Made by a program: the position numbers and the translations under genes. DNA of 33,516 nucleotides, from NCBI GenBank assembly GCA_017647795.1, contig JAGCJX010000028.1, positions 1-33,516 on the forward strand, read 5' to 3'. The DNA is from Bacteroidales bacterium (lineage in GTDB: Bacteria > Bacteroidota > Bacteroidia > Bacteroidales > UBA932). Shown piece by piece: positions 1-7,425 of this stretch (positions are counted from its first letter, which is position 1; every line of letters starts with the position of its first letter). Under the pieces are notes generated by a model that saw nothing but the letters and a program-made list of their open reading frames with translations, searched no databases and was not told where the DNA came from.

Positions 1-2
1 AA

Positions 3-218
3 GACATGATTACAGAACGCGATTGGGAAAATATCAAAAGCACCGCCCGCCGAGAAGGCCGCGAGGAAGTTCGCAAGGAAGGTCGCCGAGAAGGTCGCGA
101 GGAAGGCCGTGCTGAAGAACGCCTCGCCGTCGCGAAGAACTTTAAGTCCTTGGGAATCTCCTTTGCAGATATCGCTAAAGCGACTGGCTTGACACTCAAA
201 GAGATTGAGGCGTTGTAA
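3..218 (+). CDS. C-terminal end of an Rpn/PD-(D/E)XK nuclease-family (transposase-like) protein, 5' truncated by window edge
   Basis: The reading frame is open from the window edge to TAA at 216-218, so the true start lies outside. What remains is the tail: a highly charged stretch (residues about 14-39 from the first Met) built from repeated R-x-E-G-R-E-E units of about 12 bp, followed by a short conserved end with ISFADIAKATGLTLKEIEAL. This charged repeat plus 'I..IAKATGLS.EEI..L' ending is typical of Rpn (recombination-promoting nuclease) and PDDEXK_2 proteins of Bacteroidota and Firmicutes. The catalytic core is not in the window, so activity cannot be judged. A terminator hairpin follows 27 bp after the stop. 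Family assignment rests on the tail only. Confidence 0.7.
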   Translation, partial: DMITERDWENIKSTARREGREEVRKEGRREGREEGRAEERLAVAKNFKSLGISFADIAKATGLTLKEIEAL

Positions 219-245
219 TCCTCCCGTATGTATTAGCCAAACGAA

Positions 246-283
246 AAGGTTGCATCATTTTACCGGTGCAACCTTGATTTTTA
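246..283 (+). terminator. Rho-independent-type terminator after the Rpn-like gene
   Basis: A perfect 9-bp stem, AAGGTTGCA (246-254) with TGCAACCTT (267-275), has a 12-nt loop and is followed by GATTTTTAT. It lies 27 bp past the stop codon of the upstream gene and should end that transcript. Confidence 0.7.
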
Positions 284-422
284 TGCCTCTCCAAACCTTC
301 GCGCATTCCACCTCGAGTAATAAGCCGTTCCATCAAAGGTGTATGTTCACGAAGGCTTGCATGTGGGGCGTCAGTCATTCCCACCGGCAGATGCCTCCCT
401 CAAGAGTTCCCCTCATCCGGCA

Positions 423-490
423 GGACGAGAGATTTTCAGAATGTGCGAGGGAGCTTGCGACCGAACTTCTTTCTGAAAATCTCTGCGTCC
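423..490. repeat. Long imperfect inverted repeat (19-bp arms) in an intergenic region
   Basis: AGAGATTTTCAGAA (428-441) is the exact reverse complement of TTCTGAAAATCTCT (471-484). The arms extend outward as GGACG (423-427) and CGTCC (486-490), with one unpaired G at 485. The spacer is 29 nt (442-470). No T-run follows, so it is not an ordinary terminator. It directly abuts a 37-bp tandem repeat. It could be a protein-binding palindrome, a structured RNA or the remnant of a small mobile repeat. Confidence 0.8.
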
Positions 491-569
491 GTAGGATGAT
501 TTTTAGCCAGACGGGAAATTTTCGTCCGCAGGATGATTTTTAGCCAGACGGGAAATTTTCGTCCGCAGG
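486..569. repeat. 37-bp tandem duplication, about 2.3 copies
   Basis: Copy 1 is 486-522, copy 2 is 523-559, and a third partial copy (CGTCCGCAGG) is 560-569. The two full copies differ at one base (T492 versus C529). Each unit contains an imperfect palindrome, GACGGGAAATTTTCGTC, that pairs with itself using G-T wobbles. The first copy overlaps the outer end of the adjacent inverted repeat. No gene is supported across it. Confidence 0.9.
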
Positions 570-622
570 CAAGGGAAAGATCCCCGCTCGAACCAGTCAT
601 AACGCACTAGCACGGCAATCCG

Positions 623-653
623 TTGGGAGATTGTGATTTGATCCCTATCTTTG
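623..653 (+). promoter_or_regulatory. Bacteroidota-type promoter of the Gate-domain gene
   Basis: A -7 element TATCTTTG (646-653) matches TAnnTTTG, and a TTG at 623-625 sits 20 bp upstream in the place of the -33 element. Transcription would begin near 660, only about 15 nt before the start codon at 676. Confidence 0.65.
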
Positions 654-675
654 CAGCGCAAATTTAAGATGCCTT

Positions 676-1641
676 ATGCAAAAGTGGATGCAGCAATCTT
701 TTTCGGCCATTCGTTCGGTATTGCCCTCTACCGCACGGACGTGCTGGTGGATGGTGCGGTTGACCGTAGGAGTCTCGTTTCTGGTCTTCTTGTTGGATTA
801 TTTTCGGCTCTTGCCCTACTTCTCCGAGTGGCTGCAGCCCGTCTTCTCGACTTTGGGCTTGCCCGGTGAAGCAGCCCTGGCTTATGTTTCCGGATATTTT
901 GTCAATGTCTATTCGGCCATTGCCGTAGGGGTGACCTTGGACCTCGGCCCGCGCGCAATGACGATCTTGGGCGTAATGGTCCTGTGTTCCCACAACATGT
1001 TTGTCGAGACAGCCATCCAACGCAAGACCGGCACACCGTGGGTGAGGACCGTCGTCGTCCGCACCCTCAGTGGAATCCTGCTCGCCTTGGCCCTCAACCT
1101 GGTCTTGCCCCCTGAGGACGTCGTGGAGATGACCGGCGCCTCGGCCGTCTTCGCCGCAGCGGACGGTGTGGGAGAAGCCGGGGTGACTTTTGTCGAAGCC
1201 TTTTGGGCTTGGGCCCAGACGACCCTAAAGCTCGCCGCCAAGATGGCCCTCTTGATTTTTCTGTTGAACATCCTCCAAAAACTCTTGGCCGAATTCGGAG
1301 TGACTCAGGCCTTATCGCGCATCCTCGCACCTTTTCTGCGGGTCTTTGGCCTGCCGGCCCGCTGCTCCTTCTTATGGATTGTCGCAAACACCCTCGGCCT
1401 GGCCTACGGTGGCGCTGCCATGCTCGAAGAAGTCGAACGCGGAGACCTCTCCCAAGAAGACATCGACCTGCTCAACCTCCACATCGGCATCTCCCACAGC
1501 AACCTCGAGGACCTCGTCCTCATCGCCTCCATTGGCGCCATCTGGTGGATTGTCCTCCTTTCCCGCTGGATCCTATCCCTGCTCCTGGTATGGGGTTACC
1601 GCGCCTGGTTGCACCTCCATTCCTCGCACGTTTCCGCGTAG
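676..1641 (+). CDS. Nucleoside recognition (Gate) domain membrane protein
   Basis: A 321-residue hydrophobic protein with about eight membrane segments and two Gate-like (nucleoside-recognition, SpmA/SpmB-like) halves, roughly residues 40-150 and 185-300. The second half carries NTLGLAYGGAAMLEE and HIGISHSNLEDL, motifs characteristic of this family in Bacteroidota. It is probably an inner-membrane transporter or transport-related protein; the substrate is unknown, and the family name does not prove nucleoside transport. The start at 676 fits the promoter just upstream; ATG at 688 is an alternative. The gene is visibly richer in GC-ending codons (runs of CTC, GTC, GCC) than trxB beside it. It appears monocistronic, because trxB has its own promoter. 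Confidence 0.75.
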   Translation: MQKWMQQSFSAIRSVLPSTARTCWWMVRLTVGVSFLVFLLDYFRLLPYFSEWLQPVFSTLGLPGEAALAYVSGYFVNVYSAIAVGVTLDLGPRAMTILGVMVLCSHNMFVETAIQRKTGTPWVRTVVVRTLSGILLALALNLVLPPEDVVEMTGASAVFAAADGVGEAGVTFVEAFWAWAQTTLKLAAKMALLIFLLNILQKLLAEFGVTQALSRILAPFLRVFGLPARCSFLWIVANTLGLAYGGAAMLEEVERGDLSQEDIDLLNLHIGISHSNLEDLVLIASIGAIWWIVLLSRWILSLLLVWGYRAWLHLHSSHVSA

Positions 1642-1652
1642 GCCTTTTCGAG

Positions 1653-1684
1653 TTTTATTAATTCGAAATAAATACCTATCTTTG
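1653..1684 (+). promoter_or_regulatory. Promoter of the trxB block
   Basis: The -7 element TATCTTTG lies at 1677-1684. A weak -33 candidate, TTTT (1653-1656), lies 20 bp upstream. Transcription would start near 1691, giving a leader of about 43 nt before the trxB ATG. Confidence 0.65.
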
Positions 1685-1733
1685 CGAGTTGATAAATAAC
1701 CGTTTGTGAAAATTGATAATAAACGAAAATAAG

Positions 1734-2663
1734 ATGAGTACTGAATCTGTAAAATGTTTGATCATCGGTAGCGGTCCTGCGGGATACACTGCCGCGATTT
1801 ATGCTTCCCGTGCGAATTTGTCTCCTGTTTTGTACGAAGGTTTGCAACCGGGTGGACAATTGACCACCACCACCGAAATTGAAAACTTCCCGGGCTTCCC
1901 GGAAGGTATCACCGGCAACGAGTTGATGGACCGTATGAAGCAACAAGCTGTTCGCTTGGGCGCTGATGTGCGTTGGGGTGTGGCAACCGCTGTGAATCTG
2001 GACCAACGTCCGTTCCGCGTGACCATCGATGATTCAAAAGAAATTTTGGCAGATGCGTTGATCATTTCTACCGGTGCGACTGCAAAATACTTGGGTCTGG
2101 AATCCGAAGAAAAATACAAAGGTCAAGGCGTTTCCGCTTGTGCTACTTGCGACGGTTTCTTCTACCGTGGTAAGACCGTAGCCGTTGTAGGTGGTGGTGA
2201 CACTGCTTGCGAAGAAGCTACTTACTTGGCAGGTTTGTGCGAAAAAGTATACATGATTGTGCGTCGTGACGTGCTTCGCGCTTCCAAAGCTTCCGCAGAA
2301 CGCGTGTTCGAAACTCCGAACATCGAAGTGTTGTGGAACTGCAATACCCAAGAATTGTTGGGTGACGAAATGGGCGTGAACGGAATGCGTCTCTTGCACA
2401 AATCAGGTGAAATCATCGAGAAGAAGATCGACGGTTTCTTCTTGGCCATCGGTCACCACCCGAACTCAGAATTGGTGCAACCGTGGGTAAAAACCAACGA
2501 AGAAGGTTACATCATCACCGACGGCGTCTCTTCTGCAACCAACGTACCGGGCGTGTTCGCAGCCGGTGACGTTCAAGATCCCCACTACCGTCAAGCCATC
2601 AACGCAGCCGCTTCCGGTTGCCGTGCGGCTCTCGACGTGGAACGCTTTTTGAAGAGCCTTTAA
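1734..2663 (+). CDS. trxB: Thioredoxin-disulfide reductase
   Basis: A 309-residue cytoplasmic FAD/NADPH flavoenzyme that reduces thioredoxin and so feeds reducing power to ribonucleotide reduction and protein thiol repair. The FAD-binding GSGPAG is at residues 12-17, the redox-active CATC at 136-139 is followed by DGFF, the NADPH-binding GGGDTACEEA lies after it, and a C-terminal FAD motif, GVFAAGDVQD, is present. Length is normal for the family. ATG at 1734 is preferred; a TTG-initiated extension (1713) would add seven residues without conservation. It is the first gene of a tight block and bamD follows after 4 bp. Confidence 0.95.
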   Translation: MSTESVKCLIIGSGPAGYTAAIYASRANLSPVLYEGLQPGGQLTTTTEIENFPGFPEGITGNELMDRMKQQAVRLGADVRWGVATAVNLDQRPFRVTIDDSKEILADALIISTGATAKYLGLESEEKYKGQGVSACATCDGFFYRGKTVAVVGGGDTACEEATYLAGLCEKVYMIVRRDVLRASKASAERVFETPNIEVLWNCNTQELLGDEMGVNGMRLLHKSGEIIEKKIDGFFLAIGHHPNSELVQPWVKTNEEGYIITDGVSSATNVPGVFAAGDVQDPHYRQAINAAASGCRAALDVERFLKSL

Positions 2664-2667
2664 GATT

Positions 2668-3462
2668 ATGCAAAAACGATCCATTTTCCTTTTGTTGTTC
2701 TTGGGCGTGCTGGGACTGACGGCTTGTAAGAGTCAGTTCGAGATGATTTTGTCCGGGGACGATGTGCCTTTGAAGTACCAGACCGCGTTTGAGATGTTCA
2801 ACACCGGTAAGTATGCTAAGGCGGCCCGTATGTTCGAAAACCTGAAACTGGCAACGAGTGGTACTCCCCAAGACGATACCGTGCAGTTTTATACGGCATT
2901 GTCTCACTACGAATACGGAGACATCTATTCGGCTGAGCCGGCCTTCGAAAGTTTCATCGGTGTCTTTCCCTTGAGTCCGTTTACCGAACGTGCGAAGTTC
3001 TTGCGCATTGACTGTCTGTACCGCCAGACCCTGCGTTACGAACTGGATCAGACTCCGTCGGTGAAGGCGTTGAACGTGATGCACCAATATTTGTACGAGC
3101 ACCCGTCAACCCCTTTCCGAGGCAACTGCGAGGCCATGATTGCCGATTTGAACGAACGGATGGATCGCAAGGATTTTGAGGCTGCGAAGCTGTATTACAC
3201 CATCGAAGAATACAAGGCAGCACACTATGCGTTGAAGAACGTTTTGAAAAACGACGCGGCGAACGTTTATCGCGAAGAGATCCGTTACTACACCGCAATG
3301 GCAGCGTACAAATATGCTTCCAACAGTGTGACTTCCAAACAAAAGGAACGTTTCATGACGTTTGCCGACGAGTACTACAACTTCATTGGCGAGTTCCCCG
3401 AATCCAGCCACCGCAAGGAGTTGGACGGACTTTTTGAGAAGATTCAGAAATACATCAAATAA
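2668..3462 (+). CDS. bamD: Outer membrane assembly lipoprotein BamD (YfiO family)
   Basis: A 264-residue periplasm-facing lipoprotein of the BAM complex, which inserts beta-barrel proteins into the outer membrane. A lipoprotein signal ends in LTAC with the lipidated Cys at residue 20. The rest is helical TPR-like repeats (YQTAFEMFNTGKYAKAARMFENL; FYTALSHYEYGDIYSAEPAFESF; FPLSPFTERAKFLRIDCLY) as in YfiO/BamD. Length matches the family. BamA, its partner, is encoded at 16188-18716. It starts 4 bp after trxB and lies 23 bp before rpoZ, so it should be co-transcribed. Confidence 0.88.
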   Translation: MQKRSIFLLLFLGVLGLTACKSQFEMILSGDDVPLKYQTAFEMFNTGKYAKAARMFENLKLATSGTPQDDTVQFYTALSHYEYGDIYSAEPAFESFIGVFPLSPFTERAKFLRIDCLYRQTLRYELDQTPSVKALNVMHQYLYEHPSTPFRGNCEAMIADLNERMDRKDFEAAKLYYTIEEYKAAHYALKNVLKNDAANVYREEIRYYTAMAAYKYASNSVTSKQKERFMTFADEYYNFIGEFPESSHRKELDGLFEKIQKYIK

Positions 3463-3485
3463 GAAACATTAACCAATAACCGTAT

Positions 3486-3797
3486 ATGGATAGAAAAGAA
3501 GTGGCCAACGACACTGTAACCCGTGACTTGGTGGATTTGGCAAAAGTGACCGGTAACATTTACGAGTCAACCATGATTATGGCGAAACGTGCCAATCAAA
3601 TTGCCGCAGCTGTAAAACAAGAGCTGAACCAAAAATTGGAAGAGTTCTCTTCGTTTGCGGATACATTTGAAGAAACTTTTGAAAATCGCGAACAAATCGA
3701 GATTTCTAAACATTACGAGCGCTTGCCGAAACCGACTTTGGTTGCTGTAGCAGAATTCCAAAACGGCGAGATCTATTCCCGCAAAGTTGAGGAATAG
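3486..3797 (+). CDS. rpoZ: RNA polymerase omega subunit (Rpb6/RpoZ-type, Bacteroidota form)
   Basis: A 103-residue protein. The central TGNIYESTMIMAKRANQIAA is the Rpb6/omega signature that clamps the beta' C-terminus and aids polymerase assembly. The C-terminal part (HYERLPKPTLVAVAEFQNGEI) is the extension usual in Bacteroidota. It sits between bamD and coaBC, its normal neighbours in this phylum. Its stop codon is one base before the coaBC ATG. Confidence 0.85.
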   Translation: MDRKEVANDTVTRDLVDLAKVTGNIYESTMIMAKRANQIAAAVKQELNQKLEEFSSFADTFEETFENREQIEISKHYERLPKPTLVAVAEFQNGEIYSRKVEE

Positions 3798-3798
3798 T

Positions 3799-5013
3799 AT
3801 GCTGAAAGGTAAGCACATCGTATTGGGCGTAACGGGCAGCATTGCAGCTTATAAGGCAGCAACGTTGGTCCGTTTGCTCGTTAAAGAGGGGGCTGAGGTA
3901 AAAGTGATGATGACCGAGATGGCCAAGCACTTCATTACCCCGCTGACGATGGCAACGCTCTCCAAAAATCCCGTTCTGGTGGAGTTCTACAACCCGGAGA
4001 ACGGTGATTGGAACAGCCACGTGTCCCTCGGAATCTGGGCGGATCTGTTTTTGATTGCACCGGCTTCCGCCAACACCTTGGCCAAGATGGCGACAGGGGT
4101 GGCGGATAACCTGCTGTTGACAACCTACCTTTCTGCGAAATGTCCGGTGGCCATTGCTCCGGCCATGGACCTGGATATGTATGCCCACGTCGCTACGCAG
4201 ACGAATTTGAATACCCTGCGGGAACGTGGGGTGGCAATCATCGAACCGGAGTCGGGTGAACTGGCCAGCGGTTTGATCGGCAAGGGTCGGATGGAAGAGC
4301 CGGAGGGCATTGTTCGGGCCGTGAAGGCGTTGTTTGCCCGTGAAGGTGCCTGGAAGGGGCGTCGCGTCTTGTTGACCGTAGGTCCGACCCGGGAAGAAAT
4401 TGATCCGGTCCGTTACATCACGAACCATTCCACCGGCAAGATGGGCTATGCCTTGGCAGAGGCCTTTGCGGACCAGGGTGCTCAGGTAGAGCTGGTCAGT
4501 GGTCCGGTGTCAATCAAGGCACAGTCTCCGAACATTACCGTTCACAACGTCGTTTCTGCCGCGCAGATGGCGGAGAAGACCTTGGCCTTGTACGAGACTT
4601 GCCCCGACGTGACGGTGTTGTGTGCCGCGGTGGCTGACTATACCCCGGCCGAACGCCAGGATCAGAAGATCAAACGCGAAAAGAAAGGGGCCTATGCCCT
4701 GGAACTGGTCCCGACCGTAGATATTGCAGCGGCCATTGGACAGATCAAGAAGCCCAACACGCTCACCGTTGGTTTTGCTTTGGAGACCAACGACGCTGTG
4801 GCCCATGCACAAGACAAATTGCAACGCAAGAATTTGGATATGATTGTGATGAACTCGCTGGAAGATCCCGGTGCAGGCTTCGCAACCGATACCAACCGCG
4901 TGACCTTGATATCCCGCGACGGGGAGACCCGGACCGGAAGTTTGAAATCCAAGCAACAAGTTGCCCTTGACATTGTACAACGGATTGATGAGTTGTTATG
5001 TTGCAAAGACTGA
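3799..5013 (+). CDS. coaBC: Bifunctional phosphopantothenoylcysteine decarboxylase / phosphopantothenate-cysteine ligase
   Basis: A 404-residue enzyme making 4'-phosphopantetheine for coenzyme A. The N-terminal CoaC flavoprotein half has GVTGSIAAYKAA (10-21), the likely catalytic His74 in SHVSLG, and PAMDLDMY in place of the enterobacterial PAMNxxMW motif. The C-terminal CoaB ligase half has GPTREEIDPVRYITNHSTGK and KIKREKKG. ATG at 3799 is chosen because it follows the rpoZ stop by one base and begins at the usual N-terminus; an upstream ATG at 3787 lies inside rpoZ. The 3' end overlaps recN by 16 bp, which suggests coupled translation. Confidence 0.93.
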   Translation: MLKGKHIVLGVTGSIAAYKAATLVRLLVKEGAEVKVMMTEMAKHFITPLTMATLSKNPVLVEFYNPENGDWNSHVSLGIWADLFLIAPASANTLAKMATGVADNLLLTTYLSAKCPVAIAPAMDLDMYAHVATQTNLNTLRERGVAIIEPESGELASGLIGKGRMEEPEGIVRAVKALFAREGAWKGRRVLLTVGPTREEIDPVRYITNHSTGKMGYALAEAFADQGAQVELVSGPVSIKAQSPNITVHNVVSAAQMAEKTLALYETCPDVTVLCAAVADYTPAERQDQKIKREKKGAYALELVPTVDIAAAIGQIKKPNTLTVGFALETNDAVAHAQDKLQRKNLDMIVMNSLEDPGAGFATDTNRVTLISRDGETRTGSLKSKQQVALDIVQRIDELLCCKD

Positions 5014-6611
5014 CAATACAGAACTATGCACTGATTGAAGACTTGGAGATTGAGTTCCCGAGCGGGCTCATCATCCTGTCTGGAGAAACGGGTGCCGGTA
5101 AGTCCATCTTACTCGGTGCCTTGTCTTTGTTGTTGGGGGCCAAGGCCGATGTGTCGGTCTTGCGTTTGCCGGAGAAGAACTGCGTGGTGGAGGCCGAATT
5201 TACCGACGGTACCTTGTTGCGTCGGGTGGTGGCTCCCTCCGGCCGTTCCCGCTCCTTTCTGAACGACGAACCCCTTCCGCTGGGGGAAATGGCGGAACAG
5301 GGACAACGGCGCATCGACATCCACGCGCAACACCAGCATTTGCGCCTGGCGGATCCGCAATTTCAATTGGCTGTCGTGGATTGTTTTGCCGAGACCGCCG
5401 ATCTGATGCAGGATTACCGCCGTGTCTTTGAAGAAAAGAAATTGCTGGAAGAGACTTTGCACCGCTTGGAACGTCAGTTGGCCGAGCAGCGCAAGGAACA
5501 GGATTTTCGGGAATTCCAGTTCCGTCAGTTGAGCGAGGCCCGCTTGGTGGACGGAGAGTTGGAAGAACTCGAACTGGAACAAAAACGCTTGGCACACGCC
5601 GAGGACCTGTTGGCCGGTTTATCGCAAGCCAGCCAGCCCTTTGAGGCTGGGGAAGTGCCTTTGTCGCAAGGTCTGAAGGCCAGCATCCAGCAACTGGAAC
5701 GTTGTGCACGTCACTTGTCTTCGTTGGAGGCATTGGTAGAACGTCTGCAGTCCTGCCGCATCGAATTGGATGACATTGCGTCGGAGATCCAAATGGCAAC
5801 AGATTCGGTGGAAGTGTCACCGGAACGGCTGATGCAGGTGGACGAAAGGCTGTCGCAGTTGTACGGCTTGTTGAAGCGTTATGATTGCTCCACCCTGGCA
5901 GAGCTCATCGCGGTCCGCGACCGCTTGGACGAATCGTTGGCCGATGCCTCCGACGGAGAAGTGCGGTTGGAGCAATTGCGGGCGCAGCAAACCACGATGC
6001 AACAGCAGTTGGAAGTCAAGGCTGCGGCTTTGACGAAGGCCCGTTGTGCGGTCTTGTCCGACTTGGCTTCGCAGATTGAGACCCAAATCCGGGATTTGGA
6101 GATGCCGTATGCGCAGTTTGAGATCCAACACCGCCTCGAATCCCGTTTCACGGAGCAAGGACAAGATGCCTTTGTCTTCTTGTTTTCGGCGAACGGTGAT
6201 GCACCGTCCGATGTGGCAAAGGTGGCTTCGGGTGGGGAGTTGTCCCGCTTGATGCTGGTACTCAAGGCCCTGATGGCCGAGCATGCAGCGATGCCGACCT
6301 TGATTTTTGACGAAATAGACACCGGAGTGTCCGGCCGGGCAGCCGACAAGATGGGAGAACTCATCGGTCGGATGGGCAAGGCGATGCAACTTTTTGCCAT
6401 CACCCACTTGCCGCAGATTGCCAGCAAGCCGGCTTCACACTTTTTGGTGTACAAAGAATACGACGAGCAACACCAAGCCCACACCCGTCTGCGTCTGTTG
6501 ACCGACAGCGAGCGTGTGGAAGAGATTGCCCGGATGCTCAGCGGAGCGCAGCTCACAGCCGCTTCGTTGGCCAATGCACAAGAATTAATTAATCAAAATA
6601 CGAAAATATGA
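4998..6611 (+). CDS. recN: DNA repair protein RecN
   Basis: A 537-residue SMC-like ATPase that acts in double-strand break repair. The Walker A motif GETGAGKS is at residues 29-36. The long central region is heptad-like coiled coil (about 160-370). The C-terminal half carries the ABC signature region [17 protein letters not shown], then Walker [14 protein letters not shown] and the His-loop [11 protein letters not shown]. The length is slightly short of the usual 550 or so. It begins within coaBC (16-bp overlap) and ends overlapping nagB by ATGA. Confidence 0.93.
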   Translation: MLQRLTIQNYALIEDLEIEFPSGLIILSGETGAGKSILLGALSLLLGAKADVSVLRLPEKNCVVEAEFTDGTLLRRVVAPSGRSRSFLNDEPLPLGEMAEQGQRRIDIHAQHQHLRLADPQFQLAVVDCFAETADLMQDYRRVFEEKKLLEETLHRLERQLAEQRKEQDFREFQFRQLSEARLVDGELEELELEQKRLAHAEDLLAGLSQASQPFEAGEVPLSQGLKASIQQLERCARHLSSLEALVERLQSCRIELDDIASEIQMATDSVEVSPERLMQVDERLSQLYGLLKRYDCSTLAELIAVRDRLDESLADASDGEVRLEQLRAQQTTMQQQLEVKAAALTKARCAVLSDLASQIETQIRDLEMPYAQFEIQHRLESRFTEQGQDAFVFLFSANGDAPSDVAKVASGGELSRLMLVLKALMAEHAAMPTLIFDEIDTGVSGRAADKMGELIGRMGKAMQLFAITHLPQIASKPASHFLVYKEYDEQHQAHTRLRLLTDSERVEEIARMLSGAQLTAASLANAQELINQNTKI

Positions 6612-7423
6612 GACTGATTATCAATCGTAATTATGCGCAGTTGTCAGAATGGGCTGCTGCATACATTGTAAAGAGAATCAATGACTTTGCTCCGACCGAA
6701 GACCGTCCGTTTGTCTTGGGTCTGCCGACCGGTTCAACCCCCCTCGGTACCTACCGTGAGTTGATCCGTTTGCACAAAGAAGGTCTGGTTTCTTTTGCAA
6801 ACGTGGTGACCTTCAACATGGACGAATACATGGGCTTGCCCGAAGACCATCCGGAAAGCTATCATTCATTCATGTGGACCAACTTCTTCAACCACGTGGA
6901 TGTGAAACCGGAAAACGTGAACATCCTCGACGGCAACGCAGAAGATCCGGAAGCAGAATGTGCCCGTTACGAAGCAAAGATCCTTTCTTACGGTGGCATT
7001 GATTTGTTCATGGGCGGTATTGGTCCGGATGGCCACATTGCCTTCAACGAACCTTGCTCGTCTTTGTCTTCCCGCACCCGCGTGAAGAGCTTGACCACCG
7101 ACACCATCATCGCCAACTCCCGTTTCTTCAACAACGACGTGAACTTGGTTCCCCGTCGTGCCTTGACCGTGGGTGTGGGCACCGTGATGGATGCGAAAGA
7201 AGTCATGATCCTCGTAAACGGCCACAACAAAGCCCGCGCCTTGTACCACGCAGTCGAAGGTGCTGTGAACCACAACTGGACCATCAGCATCCTGCAAATG
7301 CACCCGAAAGGAATCATCGTTTGCGACGAAGCGGCTACTGTGGAATTGAAAGTGGGAACTTTCAACTACTTCAAGGACATCGAGAAAGATAACTTGGATC
7401 CCCAATCGATGTTGGTTCGCTAA
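6608..7423 (+). CDS. nagB: Glucosamine-6-phosphate deaminase
   Basis: A 271-residue cytoplasmic enzyme converting glucosamine-6-phosphate to fructose-6-phosphate and ammonia. Residues align by number with E. coli NagB: Asp72 in FNMDEY, and Asp141, His143 and Glu148 in [14 protein letters not shown]. The phosphate loop [11 protein letters not shown] is at 39-49. It overlaps the recN stop by 4 bp (ATGA) and is 2 bp from the aminopeptidase gene, so it belongs to the same transcript. No amino-sugar uptake genes are next to it. Confidence 0.95.
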   Translation: MRLIINRNYAQLSEWAAAYIVKRINDFAPTEDRPFVLGLPTGSTPLGTYRELIRLHKEGLVSFANVVTFNMDEYMGLPEDHPESYHSFMWTNFFNHVDVKPENVNILDGNAEDPEAECARYEAKILSYGGIDLFMGGIGPDGHIAFNEPCSSLSSRTRVKSLTTDTIIANSRFFNNDVNLVPRRALTVGVGTVMDAKEVMILVNGHNKARALYHAVEGAVNHNWTISILQMHPKGIIVCDEAATVELKVGTFNYFKDIEKDNLDPQSMLVR

Positions 7424-7425
7424 TT

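Larger units (their letters stand above)
219..622. other. Gene-free interval between the Rpn-like gene and the Gate-domain gene
   Basis: No reading frame here has a recognisable product. The longest plus-strand frame (205-543) ends inside the tandem repeat and looks random. The interval holds the terminator at 246-283, the inverted repeat at 423-490 and the tandem repeat at 486-569. I see nothing else in 284-422 or 570-622. Confidence 0.6.

Noticed and set aside
205..543. A 112-codon plus-strand frame after the Rpn-like gene
   Set aside because: It overlaps the upstream stop, runs through the terminator and both repeats, has no recognisable protein features and ends inside the tandem repeat.
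486..569. CRISPR-like appearance of the 37-bp repeat
   Set aside because: The copies are directly adjacent with no spacers, there are only 2.3 copies and no cas genes are nearby.
676..1641. Horizontal transfer of the GC-rich Gate-domain gene
   Set aside because: Its promoter is of the native Bacteroidota type, the protein looks like family members from this phylum, and other native genes in the window show the same GC-rich codon style.
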